Shown here: positions 49,298 to 63,225 of the stretch, one piece after another | Layout of the letters: each line of letters begins with the position of its first letter | Position numbering within the stretch: the stretch's first letter is position 1 | Origin: Rotaria macrura | Lineage: Eukaryota > Rotifera > Eurotatoria > Philodinida > Philodinidae | Assembly (NCBI GenBank): GCA_900239685.1 | Contig: OENT01000720.1 | Span: forward strand, 1 to 64,000 | Reading direction: 5' to 3' | DNA: 64,000 bases | Position numbers and translations under genes: made by a program | The notes under the pieces: generated by a model | What the model saw: the letters and a program-made list of their open reading frames with translations, nothing else | The model's database searches: none | What the model was told of the DNA's origin: nothing

Positions 49298-52200
49298 TCA
49301 AAAAAAAGGACAGAACTCTTTAAAGAAGATGACAACTCTACAGTTCGTGAGTGCACGAACATTTCAAAACCTGTTTTATTTGAATTTCACCTTTTCTTTT
49401 CATTTTTCTTTCGTTCATTTGTAACTCATACACACACTTTCATCTTTATTTATAGTATTAAAAACACAAAAGCATTTTGTTGCTTTGTATCAAAAATAAA
49501 TAATAAATAAAAGAGCACGTTAATGATGTAAAACAGTGTATTGATATATATATATATGTACATTTCCGAAACGAACGATCAAGTAAATATGCTAAGACTA
49601 TCAGATACATAAAATGATAGGTGACAGCTAGCGTGAAAATCTATTCCGACAAGAAATCTGTTGAGTATTGGTTTATCGAGTGCGAATCGCCCTATGATTA
49701 TTGAAATCATATTTTATTTAGAAAATTCCTGCAAATACAATACTTCTTTGAACCATTGCTTTTACTATGGCCGAATTATTTTCTTGAAATTTTTCAGTCG
49801 GTATGGATCGAAATTTATTTTTTCCTATCTATTGTAGATTGATAAAGTTTAGAAAAAAAAGACCTTCTCAAGAGTTGAGCACGTTCTTCTGAACATGCCC
49901 GCTAAGTAGACAACTATTGGGTATTGAATGTGATTAAACCTGTCGACGAAGGGAGAATATCCGTGCAGTTTAGATTAGGTCGGATGCTTCAACGGATATA
50001 GCAAAATTTCTAAAGGACAACGTACATGATAGATATCCAAACCAACATCAGCATGTTCTCATTCCGGTCTTCTGTTCAAACATTTGCCATTAGTCTATCT
50101 AACAGTTAGATCAATTCTACTTGAGTAGTCGACTATATTCTAGGTATTTGAGAGCAGGCACCCTCATATTCCCATTTTATTTTTATCTATGAGGAGAAAA
50201 GAAAACTAACTTTTGTGAAACACAACCTGAACGGAGTATGGGAATAGATAGGATTAGAAATTGGAACCCACAGATTCAGACAGCCGATCTTCAGCCCCTT
50301 TGTAGATCGTGGGAAACCTTGTCATATAGAATAAGCTATTGTATGTTGTTGGAATCTGATGCGAGCACATTGCCTGCTCCTTCATTACAACTCTACTAGT
50401 TAAATTGATAGTGATGAACGAACGAATTCATCATTTATCGAAGAAAGCAATATTCATGTGATTGCGCTCACAGTAGTTACATCGTATTTCACATTTTAGT
50501 CGCATAGGGAATGCGCCAAGCATAACAGTTCACGACAGAAAATTATGAACTAAATTAACATGATATTGAATGCGGTATAGCTCTACCGATCAACGAAAAA
50601 TTGCTGCAAAAATTTCATAGATATATTATCAAATATCAGCATCATGTAACACATCGTAGAATAGTCTCTGCTTTGACTCGAGTCTATTCACGCACATAGA
50701 TGGAAATGAGAAGTAGAGATATTTCAAAAACGACATATCAGTTTATTCGAAATTTCAAATCAATAATCAAACAAATATCAAAGTCGAATTCTTACTTGAG
50801 AAGTGTACAATGGTTGTGTTGTATTAATCGATACGATTATTAAACAATCAACTGAATATTGAGGAGTCGGTTCATACAGAAGAAGACCTTCGTTGATAGA
50901 AGTTGCAGAATCTATCGTTAAAATAAATAATTTCTCAATAAGGCAAAATTTTTGGCTAAAATTTCCTTCACTGTAAAGCTCAACGTAAAAAGAAGTACGC
51001 AAAAAAAAATCAGGACTTCTTGGCAAAAGGAGATACGTGATCAACTTAAAGAAAGTAGACGAGACTGATACTGCGAGAAAAAGAAATCAGTGACTGTTTC
51101 AAAATTTAATGAAAAGAAAAGAAAAGAAAGGCGCAAAATCTGATCGGTGTATATATAAATAAACCAAGATTCATTTGGACACTTCTAAAATTTTTCCTTC
51201 GAGGATAATTTTCCTTGAAGGAACATTTTCCCGGTACGACAGTACACGTAGGCAGATCGATTCTGCATCTCTGTTAGTTTGACATCCATTGATCCCTGGT
51301 GGACCTGGCGCTCAGTTCACCCCTTCATGATTGATTTTGCTAAAATATCATTGTATTAAAATAGCTCGTTTACAATCAGATTAATCTAAAATGAACTGAA
51401 GAATTTTAATGAATTCATTACAAGAAACCCTTTTTGTGAATTCAACAGATGACTAATGTTTCAAATTTATATTTGCAACCGTTAAAGGTACAAGCGGGAT
51501 CGATCAAAATCAAAGATTGACCATTAGCAACCAATCCCTTTTTCTTTTATTTCATAATTGAATATCAATAAATATAAATCATCCACAAAGTCGTTTGTTT
51601 GGAATGCAAAAACTGTTTTTATCACGAAACGATCATAGGTCATCAAAATCTCTTTTTTAAAAATAGTCTATAAAGGAATAAGCAACTGGAAAAATACTTT
51701 TCAATGTTGATATACGTTCTCTGAATGTTTTCAATTCCGAAAAAAATCGGTTTCACCGTTGATTTTATTTAAGATTATTTTATTCGAAAGACCTGTGTAA
51801 TTTGCCCGAAACACATACACACGACGCTGATTTCTCATTATGTTATATCGAGTCAAACGAGATATTTCCATTCAACGCTTGATTTTCACTAATAGAATTT
51901 ATTTGAGGGTTTAATGTGATTATCTAGTTCTCGTCACATACTTTTGAAAGCACCACGATGGATGAAAATTCGAAAGATTCTACAAAATCAATGTACTGAC
52001 GAAACTGAAGGCAGAAAAAATAAACTTTTGTTTCCTGCTTGGCTATGTATGAAGTTTTTCAAGATTACTTAACTTTTTTCCATCTCGGAAAGGTCTCAAT
52101 TTTCCCTTGAAAAGAAAATTGTGCTCAACAGCTAAACAGAGTTCGGCTTACTTATTTTTGAGAAAAATGGATTTTTCCATGTGACTATGTTAATCTATCG

Positions 52201-55087
52201 AGATCAACTGGCGTAGAGAAGCAACAAAGAAGATATTTACAAGTTAACTTCTGTTAGATTGTAGCAGCAAATGCTGATGACATTGTCATGCCTGGTCAGA
52301 CTTTTTTCTAATCAAATTCCATATGAAAATCAGACGAATGTAAGAAAGCCTTCTTTTTATCTTTTGAATAGCGATCACTCTTGAAAACTCAACACTTCAA
52401 TCTGAGATTTTCTAAATCAGTTTTCTCGACCAATACAAAAATTGACTAAGGATTTCAATAAAATCGATTTCTAACAACGTGGAAATGGAGAACTTATAGA
52501 GACAATCCAGAGAAAGCCTATGGTAGATTTTTACATCATAGGTCATTCTTCAATTGATTTGTTTTCTATCGCACACAAACATCCATGCTCAAATATAGAA
52601 TACATAGGTAATAGAAAAAGATGCCATGGTTTGTATTCTGATAAATATATATGTTTTTCTGATTTAGACATCTTCTCAAGCATGCAATGACCTAATCGAA
52701 TTAGTCTACGTTTGAATCATATTTATAAGCAACAGACAGAAGCATCATTACCCTATGAAATACTAACGAAGAAAACAATCTTTTTGTGTAATTTACTCGA
52801 ATTCACATAGCTTCATTGATGTTCAATAAGCATTTGACGACTGTTTTTTATTCACTGTGTCAAAAAAAATCGAAAATGAATAAGGTTTCTTGAAAATCAA
52901 TTGCAAATGATTGATAAAAGTGCTCCTGAGGCATTCTTCTTTAATAAATAAATGCAATATAACTAACTGTTATTTCCTGTTAGTTTTTTTTCCTTTCAAA
53001 TTACGCAACTTCGATTTGTCGTCAAACATTATGACGACGGAAGAAAAATATTGTCCATGCTAAATTTAGAAATTACAATATACATTAGCACAGAAGAAAA
53101 GAAATAGTCGATTAATCGACAAGGTCTTTTCAATACAGATTCTTTTGATTGAAGAATAACATCGTGTAATAAAAAGAAAACGAACTAAAGTAGATTTAAG
53201 TAATTTCAAATTCTTTAGCTTTGTATTCGAATTGATCAAACGAAATTTGCTTCCATTAAGAATAAAACAATGAAAAAGAAACGTATTAATTATGTGAGTG
53301 TATGAGACTTCGAGATCACTCTATAACTTGTTGCTTTGAAGGAAATCAATTTTCGCTAAAATCTATGCAAATAATGTCGTTATACAAAATGCTCTTCACG
53401 AACATGAAGAAACAATTAAAAATCTTAAGAGAGATTTATTCAAATTGATGAGTGTTCATTTTAATTTAACTACTCAGACATAAACGAATCAATTGATTTA
53501 CAGAGACATTTTAACCGAAAAAAATCAGACAAAACATTTCTTTTAAAATGAAATATTTCATTGAAGAAATTATTGATAATTAATCAGCTGTTTTTCTTGC
53601 TTTATTATACGTATATTGAAATGAAAGTCACTATATGATTAATTTTCTTTACAGAGTAAACGTCAATTTGTTTGCTTTTTCCTTAACGTAATTCTTACAA
53701 TTCATGTACGTAGTGTAAGAGTTTTTCTTTCTTTTCGACTGTTTCCTGTAATCTTTTCCCCATATGTTTTTTTAGTCAAATGTTTGAACTAAGAATTTGA
53801 ACTGCGAAAAAGTTTACCGAAATTGAGCAATCTTCATAAGTATATTTTTATATTGGACCCATAAGAGAACCGTATCAGTGGAAAAGAATACGTTCATTTT
53901 TTTTCGAAGTCAGGTAAAATTTACCGATATTCATATGCTGTACAAATGAACATATAGTAAGAATCAATGAAAAAAAATTGTGGAATCTGATTTTAATAGA
54001 GAAGTATGGTTGAGTTTCAAAAAATAAACATTATCGAAAACATTCATCACCCGAGTTCGAGTTTTTGTGCTGATCTTCATCTTTAGTTCTTATTATGTTT
54101 TCTCGAAGTGTACATTTTCTGAAATATTTTCGTTACCAAACGAGATGCACCGTTGAAATTCATACAGGATTTATTCTCTCGTTACATATGAGAAGATTTG
54201 ATCAATGATGAAAAAATGTTAGATGTCGAATAATTTCTGAAATTTTCTATTCCAGTTAAAAATAATGTGTTTCCTATTAAATAATCGGAGCTCAGCTGTT
54301 GCTCTTCACTTTGCTAGTACGTCGATCGACGCATACTTTCGATTCTAAAAATTTGACTTGTAAACAATATTAAATTATTTCTATCAATATTCTATTCAAT
54401 AAAAAAGTCCGAAATAAAAAATGAGCTATTGATGTTGTTCTCACAATTAAGTAAATTGAGAAAAACTGCTGTGCGAATCAGTTGAGTAAGTCAAGTATTA
54501 GCTGATCATTTTTCTTTTTCTTAGTATCTCTGTCAAATTTGAAGAATTTGTTGTAACACAATTCAATCAAACTACTAATCATCGACTTTTTTCCATTGAA
54601 AAAAATACAATGTTCATAGATTAAGTCGATTGTTAATTGAAAATCAATATTTTTCTCGTCAAATTATTTTATTTCACAACAAGAAGGAAGTAAAAAGAAA
54701 ACTGCCGTTTACATTTGAATGACTAGCTTCATAAGTATAATAGATAAAACAAAAAACAGAAAAAAGTGATCATCATTTATACAATGCACAAATTCATATC
54801 ATTTATTAACTCACTATCATTCGACTATTTGATGAAAATTCATTCGCTAATGAGACCTGAAAAAGAAGACGAGGATGTAACAACAAGCGCCATTGTCATC
54901 ATAAAAAATTGTATATGTGGGAACAATATGGTAAGAAGTAGAGAATTCCTAATACATTCTATCCACAACCTGAAAGCAACCATAAAATCATCTCGAATGG
55001 ACACTTTTTGGTTGTGAAAAGAATATGATTATTAAATGAAAACCAAAGACGAAAATAAATAATTATAAATCCATTGAATTCCCTTAC
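49298..55087. other. 5.8-kb gene-poor stretch
   Basis: It begins with the 3' untranslated region of the 47702 gene (AATAAA cluster 49495-49507, TA repeat 49543-49557). After that no gene is evident. A coiled-coil-like fragment at about 53339-53482 (plus; NALHEHEETIKNLKRDLFKL, then a stop) follows an acceptor-like AAG and may be a stranded last exon. Around 54880-55010 (minus) a possible further IQSEC relic exon is interrupted by a stop soon after its acceptor. No transposon was recognised. Confidence 0.4.
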
Positions 55088-55994
55088 CATTCCACTATCA
55101 AGTGAGCATTGGAAGGTTCTACATGGTGATAATGAATCATTGTTATCTGAGATTAAAGATGAAATATTTTTCTTTGAATGGAATAGAACATCAAATGAAG
55201 TATTTCTTACTCATTGTTAATGTCAGATCAAGTGATGAATGCGATAATGTTCCTGATAATCTTCTCTCGTATTTATTTGTTGGATAATCGACTAATGATG
55301 AAATAATGCCATTATGATTTGTTAGATCAACAAGTGAATTTGATGAACAACGAAATTTATCAAATCACACTGGACACGTAATTCTTCGATTTCATCTACT
55401 TCGTTTATTCACTCTTTTAAGTCTTCACTGAATTTCGTTCGATCATGTTCATTTCTCGCATGAAACAGTATCAGATTTATTTCATTCGCATTTGCTTTAC
55501 GTGCAAGGCGAATGTCATATTGGTAATCTATCATATATTATACGTTGGATACAAATAAAAAGACAATCATACTCACTCGTTGTTTCGAATAAATAAACAT
55601 TCATTCCTGATAAATGAAATGCCTGTCGACTTTGCTGATGCTTATTGCCGGATATTTTTGTTATCTAATTAGAAAAAAAAAGAGATTTGAGGAAAATAAA
55701 AGACTTCGAAATGCAATGGTTGAACTTACAATAAGTAAATCATTAAATAGATAAACTTTTCGTTGATGACTTGTTAGTTTTTCTCGTTTTTTCAAGTCAT
55801 AAACTTCATACAATTGGCAATAAGAAACGAGTCGACGATAAGGTAAAGTTAATATTGGCTTTTTACCAATTAATGCTTGTTGAAAGTTTGCAACTTGCGT
55901 CACGTGATTTGGATGACGACGAAATTCATTTGAACATATTTGTTCATAGATATCAGTTAAATCGTTTTATGAAGATGTTGTCCATCATCGATAG

Positions 55995-58901
55995 CTAGAA
56001 ATATAATAATCATCATTAAGAATAGAAAACAATCAAATTGAATGTCTGTTGACATATAACTTTCTCGGTCGCTCTATCTTTCATTCTCTTTCTCAGTTGC
56101 CTTAAGCTTAACAACGACAAACGAACGATAGTATTGAATGGTACTGCTGCATGCAAGCGGTCGATGATTTATAGATGATGATTTTCTTCTTTACATTTTT
56201 GCCTAGCCATACATCCAAAAAGGAAGCGAAGAAAAAGCACCACTTCTTCTCTCTCTCTCTTCCCTTTTCCTGACTTTGGTTCAATGCAACATTTTTCGGT
56301 CCATTCCGTTCTATGTCGTTACTGCAGTTTGCGGAAAAAATCAATCTAGTCTATACTATTGTGAAAATTGAAATGATCGATTTTGATTCTATTCCTTCCA
56401 TTTTCTTTTCCTTTTTCTTCCCCCTATCTTTTTTTGTGTTTTAGCTTTTCCTATTAACAGAAAAATGAAGAAAGTAATAATTCCTTTCTCTCTCTCTCTC
56501 TGTCTCTCTATTTCTCGTCTTGATGTTAATAGTATTAGTGACATGAAGTGAGTCCGTTCACAAAAGTCTACATGAAGCGAAGCAAAATTCAATTTTGACT
56601 GTAAACGAAAGACCTTGACAGGATTGATGATGAGAACAAGAACAAGAAGTAGAAGTAGTGGTAGTAGTAGATGAACGAGTAGATGCTAGTTCTCATAGAA
56701 GGCTTTTCTTCCACTTGTCTTTAACGAACGAGTGTCGGATTGTGTGCAAGACGGAAATCGACTCTCTTTCTCTGTCTGCTCTTTATCTCTGCCTGTTCAT
56801 AGTAATCAAGCGAATGAAGAATCTACAAAAGAAGAAAAAGGAAAAACAAGAGCTACTCCTCAAGCAACGGTAGCGATGGATGTTTCCCTTTTAGTTTGAA
56901 AAGAGAAACCGTATGATTCGATTTTCCTTCTACTTTTATTTTCTTCCGCTAACATACACTTACACAAACGCTTATATATACAACTAATTTTGTATATAGG
57001 CAATCTCTTTTTTGTTCCTCAAAGGAAATCGAATAGTATTACTAAGCTCAAGAAAAATTTATCGTCAGATAAAATAGATGTGATTTATGCGTCAATCAAA
57101 TTGAACTTTTATCTACTCATAGGAATTCATATAAGAATTTTGCTTCAACTTCACATTGATGCAGGCTAAGGTTTTAATTAGTAAAAGTGAAAGCAAGAAA
57201 AATCATTCGATCTATAGTTAATCTGTAGAAAACAAATGTCTATAGCACAAGATGTGAAATGCATTATATCGCATAAATAATCGAAGAAGAAAAAAACATA
57301 GTTGTGTTGAAAATCAGATTTCGTCTGTCATCATTGGAATTCACTAATCATATCAAATTTATCAATAGGCGTTCGTTATAACTCAGAATGAAATCCTATA
57401 TGTGCCTGCATAAAGATTATCTCATTTATGTCGTTTTTTTTTCATAATTTACTGCCATTGTTTTGTCTCTCGATCTCTTTCTTTTTTCTTTCTTTTTATC
57501 TTTTTCAACAATAGCTCATCGGAATAATGAACTTATATGACAATGGCTTCATTTTACATTAACATTAGATGAATATTGTCTAATCTGTAACATCTTTTTT
57601 TGCTCTTAGTGTCTATTTGGTTGTGATTCGTTAGCTATTTCCTTGTCATTATTGACTAGAATATAGAGTCATGTTTGACGATGTATAACTTAGGCATCTC
57701 ATTTGAATAAAAACAAATAAAGAGACTGCAAATGTTCTTATCATGATCAGGAATCGAGCAACAGCGCATTAAAGTATAAGGCTTTGGTTTTTCTTTCGAG
57801 TAACTTACATTAATATGATTTTTTTTCTATTTGTAATATAAGAAGAGAAGAGTAGAGATGAAGGTCTGCGAGGTTCGACGCATTAAAGATTTATTTGTCA
57901 GTAAGTATAGAATAAATGTGACAGTAGAAATATCAGTTGATGAGAAAAAGAGCCGAAGAAGCAAACGATTCCCCACTTGAATTGCCTTGTTTTCTCTTCG
58001 TTCTTCTTCTTATTTCTGTCTGTCTATCTATCTCTCTTTCACGCCCTCTCTTTCAGTTTCTTTTTATTTGCTGCTTACAGATGGTCAATTTGTGGTAGTG
58101 CTGCTCGTAATATTGTTTACTTGAAGAAGCGTTTCCTAATTGATTTTTGCCTAGATGTGCTCTCTCTTTCCCCCTCTCCCCCTATCTGCGAACCGAGAAT
58201 GCTAAATTAGAGCTTCCTATCTGTGTGTATACAGATGATGCTGCGTGTTGTCCTTTCGATTATCTATCGATGCGCAATCCGAATTCCATCCGGCCAATGT
58301 ATCCTTGCGTGGCTCATTAAGAGAAACAAAAGAAGAAATAGAAAGAGTCTATCACAGACATGATTTAATGCAGCTATTGTATATGATTTGAATAAAAGTA
58401 TTTCAGGTTGAACAAGCCAAAAGATTGGTTGAAGTTTCTTTCTTCTCTTACTCCATCCATTCGACTCACATACCAGCAAATTAATCTGACACGCAAGTTA
58501 CACACATGCATATGAAAGCAAGATTCGACATGCACTTTTGTTTTGTTCGATCACGGAAACGCATATTGCCATGAGAAAAAAAGAAGAAGAAAGCTTTTGC
58601 TTATGGTGTAATCCTTCGTTACACGAATGTTGACGTAAGCAGGCAAAGGAGAAGAGCGAAGAAAAAAGTGACAAATTGGCAATCAGTGCAGTTTGCTTCT
58701 CATACGACGGCCACTACTTAGTAGCCTAAAGTAATAGTAAAAGATTCATTATGTTCCGTATTCTCTTTATTTACATTGGAGCAAACAAAAATTGACATAA
58801 CCATAAACACAAACGGTCAATGTATATGAAAATGACAGAAATGTTTCCATCTAGGCAGCACACTTTGTCTATTGTATGACGAGGCAATCTATTTGTCTTA
58901 C
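55995..58901 (-). other. Long IQSEC intron rich in pyrimidine and purine runs
   Basis: A 2.9-kb intron between the Sec7 and PH exons. It contains CT-rich tracts (56247-56260, 56487-56512, 58010-58065, 58161-58185) and purine-rich tracts (for example 56820-56860). No embedded gene is recognised; open frames here follow the biased composition. Confidence 0.5.
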
Positions 58902-59617
58902 CACGAAGATTTTTAATAAATTGTTCTAAGCGCATTTTCTTTTCTGCTTTTATATTTCGACTATGTAAATCAGTATTCAACATAATTATAGCAAAAGTCA
59001 ATATAAATATTGTATCGACATTTAACAACGATGATGAAGAATTTGTTATATGATAACGTTGTCCAAACACCTTAAGATTATGAAAAGAAAGAAATAAACT
59101 AAAGAACTAGATATTTAATATGAAATATGAAAAAAAAGTTATTTTTTTTCCTTCGATTATTAATTCTATTGAACGAAGTCAGGTACTCTTCATGTCCACA
59201 TTGAACACTCTTGAGATTAATTTACCTTCATGAATTGTTCGATTTTCTTTGCTTCACCCTATAGTAAAACGATTGAAAGTGTAAAAGAAATTATACAATT
59301 GACTTTCTTCACACTTACTGGTAATCGAAATGATGCTTGAAATTGTCTTAATGCGATATTGATAGGTATATCGTAAAAATTGAGTTCATCAACAAATTTC
59401 CTAGAATATGAATAACAAAAAGAGAGAAAGAAAGCAATGAAATTGTAAAACTTACTGTAATACTTCCATTGAAAACGGATCTTGTAAATTTCCAAGATAC
59501 TCTCCGATCATTTGCCGACTTAAACCTTTACTTGAAAGCAAGAAGCGTGCAACAGATTGAGCGTTTGTTTCAATAAAATGATGAGCAATTAAATAATCAA
59601 TACCACGTTCAGGTTTC

Positions 59618-61056
59618 CTAGTATTTACGTTAGTTGAAACAAAGTCAATCAAACATAATCCAAAGAGAGTCATCATCAGATGTCAAAATAACTCGAACCA
59701 GATATTCGATTGGTTCTTGAATGGTAACTACTATTAATTATATTACATTGACCTTTTTTTGATGTGTTATTCTTGATATTTTTCAGAAATGAGTTCTGCA
59801 GAGCAAAGGATACCCAATGAGGCAATCCTAAAATATGGTTTTCAAAATCAATAGAACAAAACTATGCTTTCTATTTTTCAAAATAAGAATGTCGTTTGTA
59901 ACGAATATATTCTCAGATGAGTTTTTAACAATTCAATCGAGTATTTTACGTCAAACTATGTGAAATTTCAATCAAAGCTTAAATGTGTCGCCATCCTCTT
60001 CAAACTATTTGACATCGATATAGTTGTTTTGTTTTATATAAGATCAAGCTACCGTTCCTTCCTTCTAGAGATGCACCGGTTCTGTTGAATTGTTCACAAC
60101 ATATAGTTCGATCGATGGGACACACAACTAAACACTGAATCCGTTGAATGTTCATTGACTTTTTGTAACTGATCCAACTGAGACTGATTGTGTAGTCCAA
60201 CTTCAAAGATCAGCTGACCTCATCTGAAATATGTACCTATCGTTCACTGGACCATGAATAAATCAGAAATCAATGCAGATGTAAAATTTAATCTTAAATT
60301 TATACTCAAATCTCACTGAAAACTATTTGTAATATTTCATCCGTAAATAATATTAATCCGTAAGATTGATTTTTGTGCAAATTTAATTACACATACCGTC
60401 AGTAGGATAGTGAGAACAAAATCTAAAATATGAAGCACTGATTAGGAGCAATTTACGTATTCGATCTCTTTTATTTATAGTCACAACAATCGGTGGATGA
60501 TTCAATTTCTTTGGCTACTCAATCAGCTAGCGCCTTTCTAGATGAGAAAATCACAATACATTGTTAACCATATTAGATTTCTCTATTCAATCGATTTTCT
60601 AAATCTGATATATAGATCCTTTTCCAACGTGAAATCATTCTAACCGGTGTTATTTTCTACTGCGATTTATCGTGCTTAAGATACACTTGAACATCGGCAC
60701 GACAATGAATCAAATCAGCTGTAATTGATATGGCCAGTGAAGAATGTGCTGGATGTACAGCAGCAAATACTAACGTGAAATTCTCTTCTACACTTGACAA
60801 GAAGCACCACTCTTATTCTCTGATCAATTCTTGTGAAATATTCAATAGAAATATTTATAACAGTAAAAATGTAACAATCAGTCGGCCGTGAGACTGCGAC
60901 AAAAACTGAAATTATTCGTAGTAGATGAATTGTGTATATTAATCTGCTGAATGTTGCATCGTGCTCTTCTGACAGCAAGCTAAAGGTTGTCGGAGTGTTT
61001 CAAATCAGTTGGGTAAATGAGAAAAAAACTTATTGAATATTAAAATAAAAACATAC
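59618..61056 (-). other. IQSEC intron splitting the FNK/KPE junction
   Basis: A 1.44-kb intron located exactly between IFNK and KPERG, at the entrance to the Sec7 domain. No gene, repeat or RNA is recognised. The 691-base intron 62289-62979 further upstream is also empty of recognisable features. Confidence 0.5.
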
Positions 61057-63225
61057 TTGTTAAATATATATAATCCTATTGTATAAGTTCGTCGTCTATA
61101 AATTTCATTATGAAGAATATTAGATGAATGTTCATATTGGTGAGGAAGTGTTTGATCTTCGTTGATTAGTAATTGTTGTTGATGCTGTTGTGATAATGAC
61201 CTTGAATTAGATCTACTAGTTGTTGATTGTAAACTCATATTATCTTTATCTGAACTGATTGTTGACGATAGACTGATAGATGTAGCGAATGAATGATTTG
61301 AATTCGCTGATGTCAAATTTGATGTTTCAGTCAAAGATGGTTGAATTGTTAAAAAATGTTTTCTTTTCCATACAGGTGATGTATCTATTGGTGAAATGTT
61401 TTCACAAGAGTTCAATGATAAGTTTTGAGCTACGCAATAAGATAAAATGAATATCATCTTTATATCAATTGGTTAGTTGCCATTTTTTGAATATAATCTA
61501 CGAAAGGCAATGGAAAAGCAGCAGAGTAAGGCAATGAATTCTGTCTTTTTCGAGAAGTTTGTTTCGTACTTTTACAGCCAGGTTAGACGAGTTACATCGA
61601 TGAAACATGTTTTTGCCTACTATGGAAAAGGTTTTTACCCGTTGGTGTCATTGTTCGATATTCAGTAGGTGAATCTCTTAGATTTCTATAAAAATGAGAA
61701 TCATTTATTGACGACTGTGACTTGCATAGATGAATATTTTCATTTGTTTGGTTATCGATAAAATCCCTTATATTATCACTTTGATCAAAGGTAGTTTTTT
61801 CTATTGTTTTATCATTTATAATACGAACAGGTTTACAATGATTTGATACTGACTGTTGTTGTTTTGATGATTCAATGAAATGTTCAAAATTAACTGATGG
61901 TAAATCGAGATGATGATGATTATTTCTTGGATAGGATACATCATTTGCTTTCAACGGCGACTTTTTCGATATTCTTAATATCGGTTTAAAAGGTTTTATC
62001 ATATGATTTTGTTTATTAGCCTCAATAAAGTTACATGATAAACGTTTATTGGTTTTCATTGTAGCACACAAATGACGAGAATTTTCTTTTAGCCTATATT
62101 GAGGGTATGTACACTGAATTATTATTGCCGAACGATGATGACATAGTAAACTCCCACCATATTTTCGCTCAAGAATTTCGATTTGTCTTTCATGAAGATC
62201 TTGAGAAAGTTCACAAATGTTTTTTGAATCGTTTCTCGATGATATTATTGATCGAATATTTCTTATTGGAGAATGTTCACAATTAAGACTGCAAACAAAA
62301 TTAATTATATATTTATGTTATTTATTTAGATTTTTGTTAGTGATAAACATAATCGAGAAAAACTAAACAAGGAGCCAAAACATCGGCTCAAGAGCAGAAG
62401 CAAGTTTCAATTGCCTGTGTCATATTTTATTGGTTTTGGGGTAGGATATTCATAAAAAATAAACTTGATATTTTTTTTTGAAGACGTCATTCACTATTTG
62501 CTGATTAATAAATGAGAGAAAGTTCTAACAACAGCAGCTAGAATCATTTTTTGCCTGCTATTACCATAGAATACTTAACGAAGCATTTAATTAGGGGGAA
62601 AACAATAATATATTCTTTGGAGATAAGAAAAATTTGTGATCGTCTTAAATTGTGAAAATTGATGAATGATGACGTTTCTAAGAAAAGAAAGATGGATAAA
62701 AAAATGCTCTGCCACTGTTAACCGTACAGCATTGAAAACCGTCTGTTTGGTAGTTCGACACGCATTTATGACAGCAACGACGTACATTTTATCTATCTAT
62801 CTGATGACAGAATACATGCGCGCATATGCTTACCAGCTTTAAATCGATTACGCAAAATAAACACATGCATATGTAACCTTGATCATAGAGAGGAACTCAA
62901 TCTCGTACTAGCAGAACTAATTCAAAGAAAAATCAAAAAAATCTAAGAGGAAAACTCGGGCAATAAAAATCTCTCTTACATCGTTATAATATTCGATTTT
63001 TGTTCATCGGAAAGTAATGAAAGTATATAATCTCGTTCCAATTGCAGTTTGTTAATGTTCAGTTGAAGTTTGTTCAATTGATTTTGTTGCTTTTTTATTA
63101 TATTGTCTTTTTCCTCGAGTAACATTCTTGTTCCACCGATCGGTGGACAATCTATACGCTGTCGTATGTATTCTTCCATTGATTTAAACAGATTCGATAC
63201 TAATGCATGTTGAATATAGTTATTT

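Larger units (their letters stand above)
55088..63225 (-). pseudogene. IQSEC: IQSEC/BRAG-family Arf-GEF, disrupted in the PH-domain half
   Basis: Minus-strand exons: 63225-62980, 62288-61639, 61429-61057, 59617-59456, 59400-59319, 59258-59226, 59070-58902, 55994-55730, 55664-55577, 55527-55211 and 55146-55088. IQSEC proteins activate Arf6 at synapses and adhesion sites. The N-terminal coiled coil (LLEEKDNIIKKQQNQLNKLQ; a possible start is ATG at 63180) is followed by an IQ region (LERKYGG...AIIIQCTY). The Sec7 domain is intact, with RRTYTIGLYIFNK, KPERGIDYLI, GLSRQMIGEYLGN, FILTFAIIMLNTDLHS and the catalytic-type Glu in the GEYLGN loop. The PH part is HVTQVANFQQALIGKKPI, YCQLYEVY, VYLFNDLLI. 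Exon 55994-55730 lacks one T (ATTTAAC where ATTTTAAC would keep frame). TGA at 55411-55409 replaces the conserved Ser codon after DLKE, and a further frame change follows. Either a decaying copy or a truncated gene; sequence errors are possible but other genes here are clean. The 5' end may lie upstream. Confidence 0.72.

Noticed and set aside
54766-55017. 83-residue plus-strand frame
   Set aside because: No ATG-to-stop content resembling a protein family; it overlaps the possible decayed 3' part of IQSEC on the other strand.
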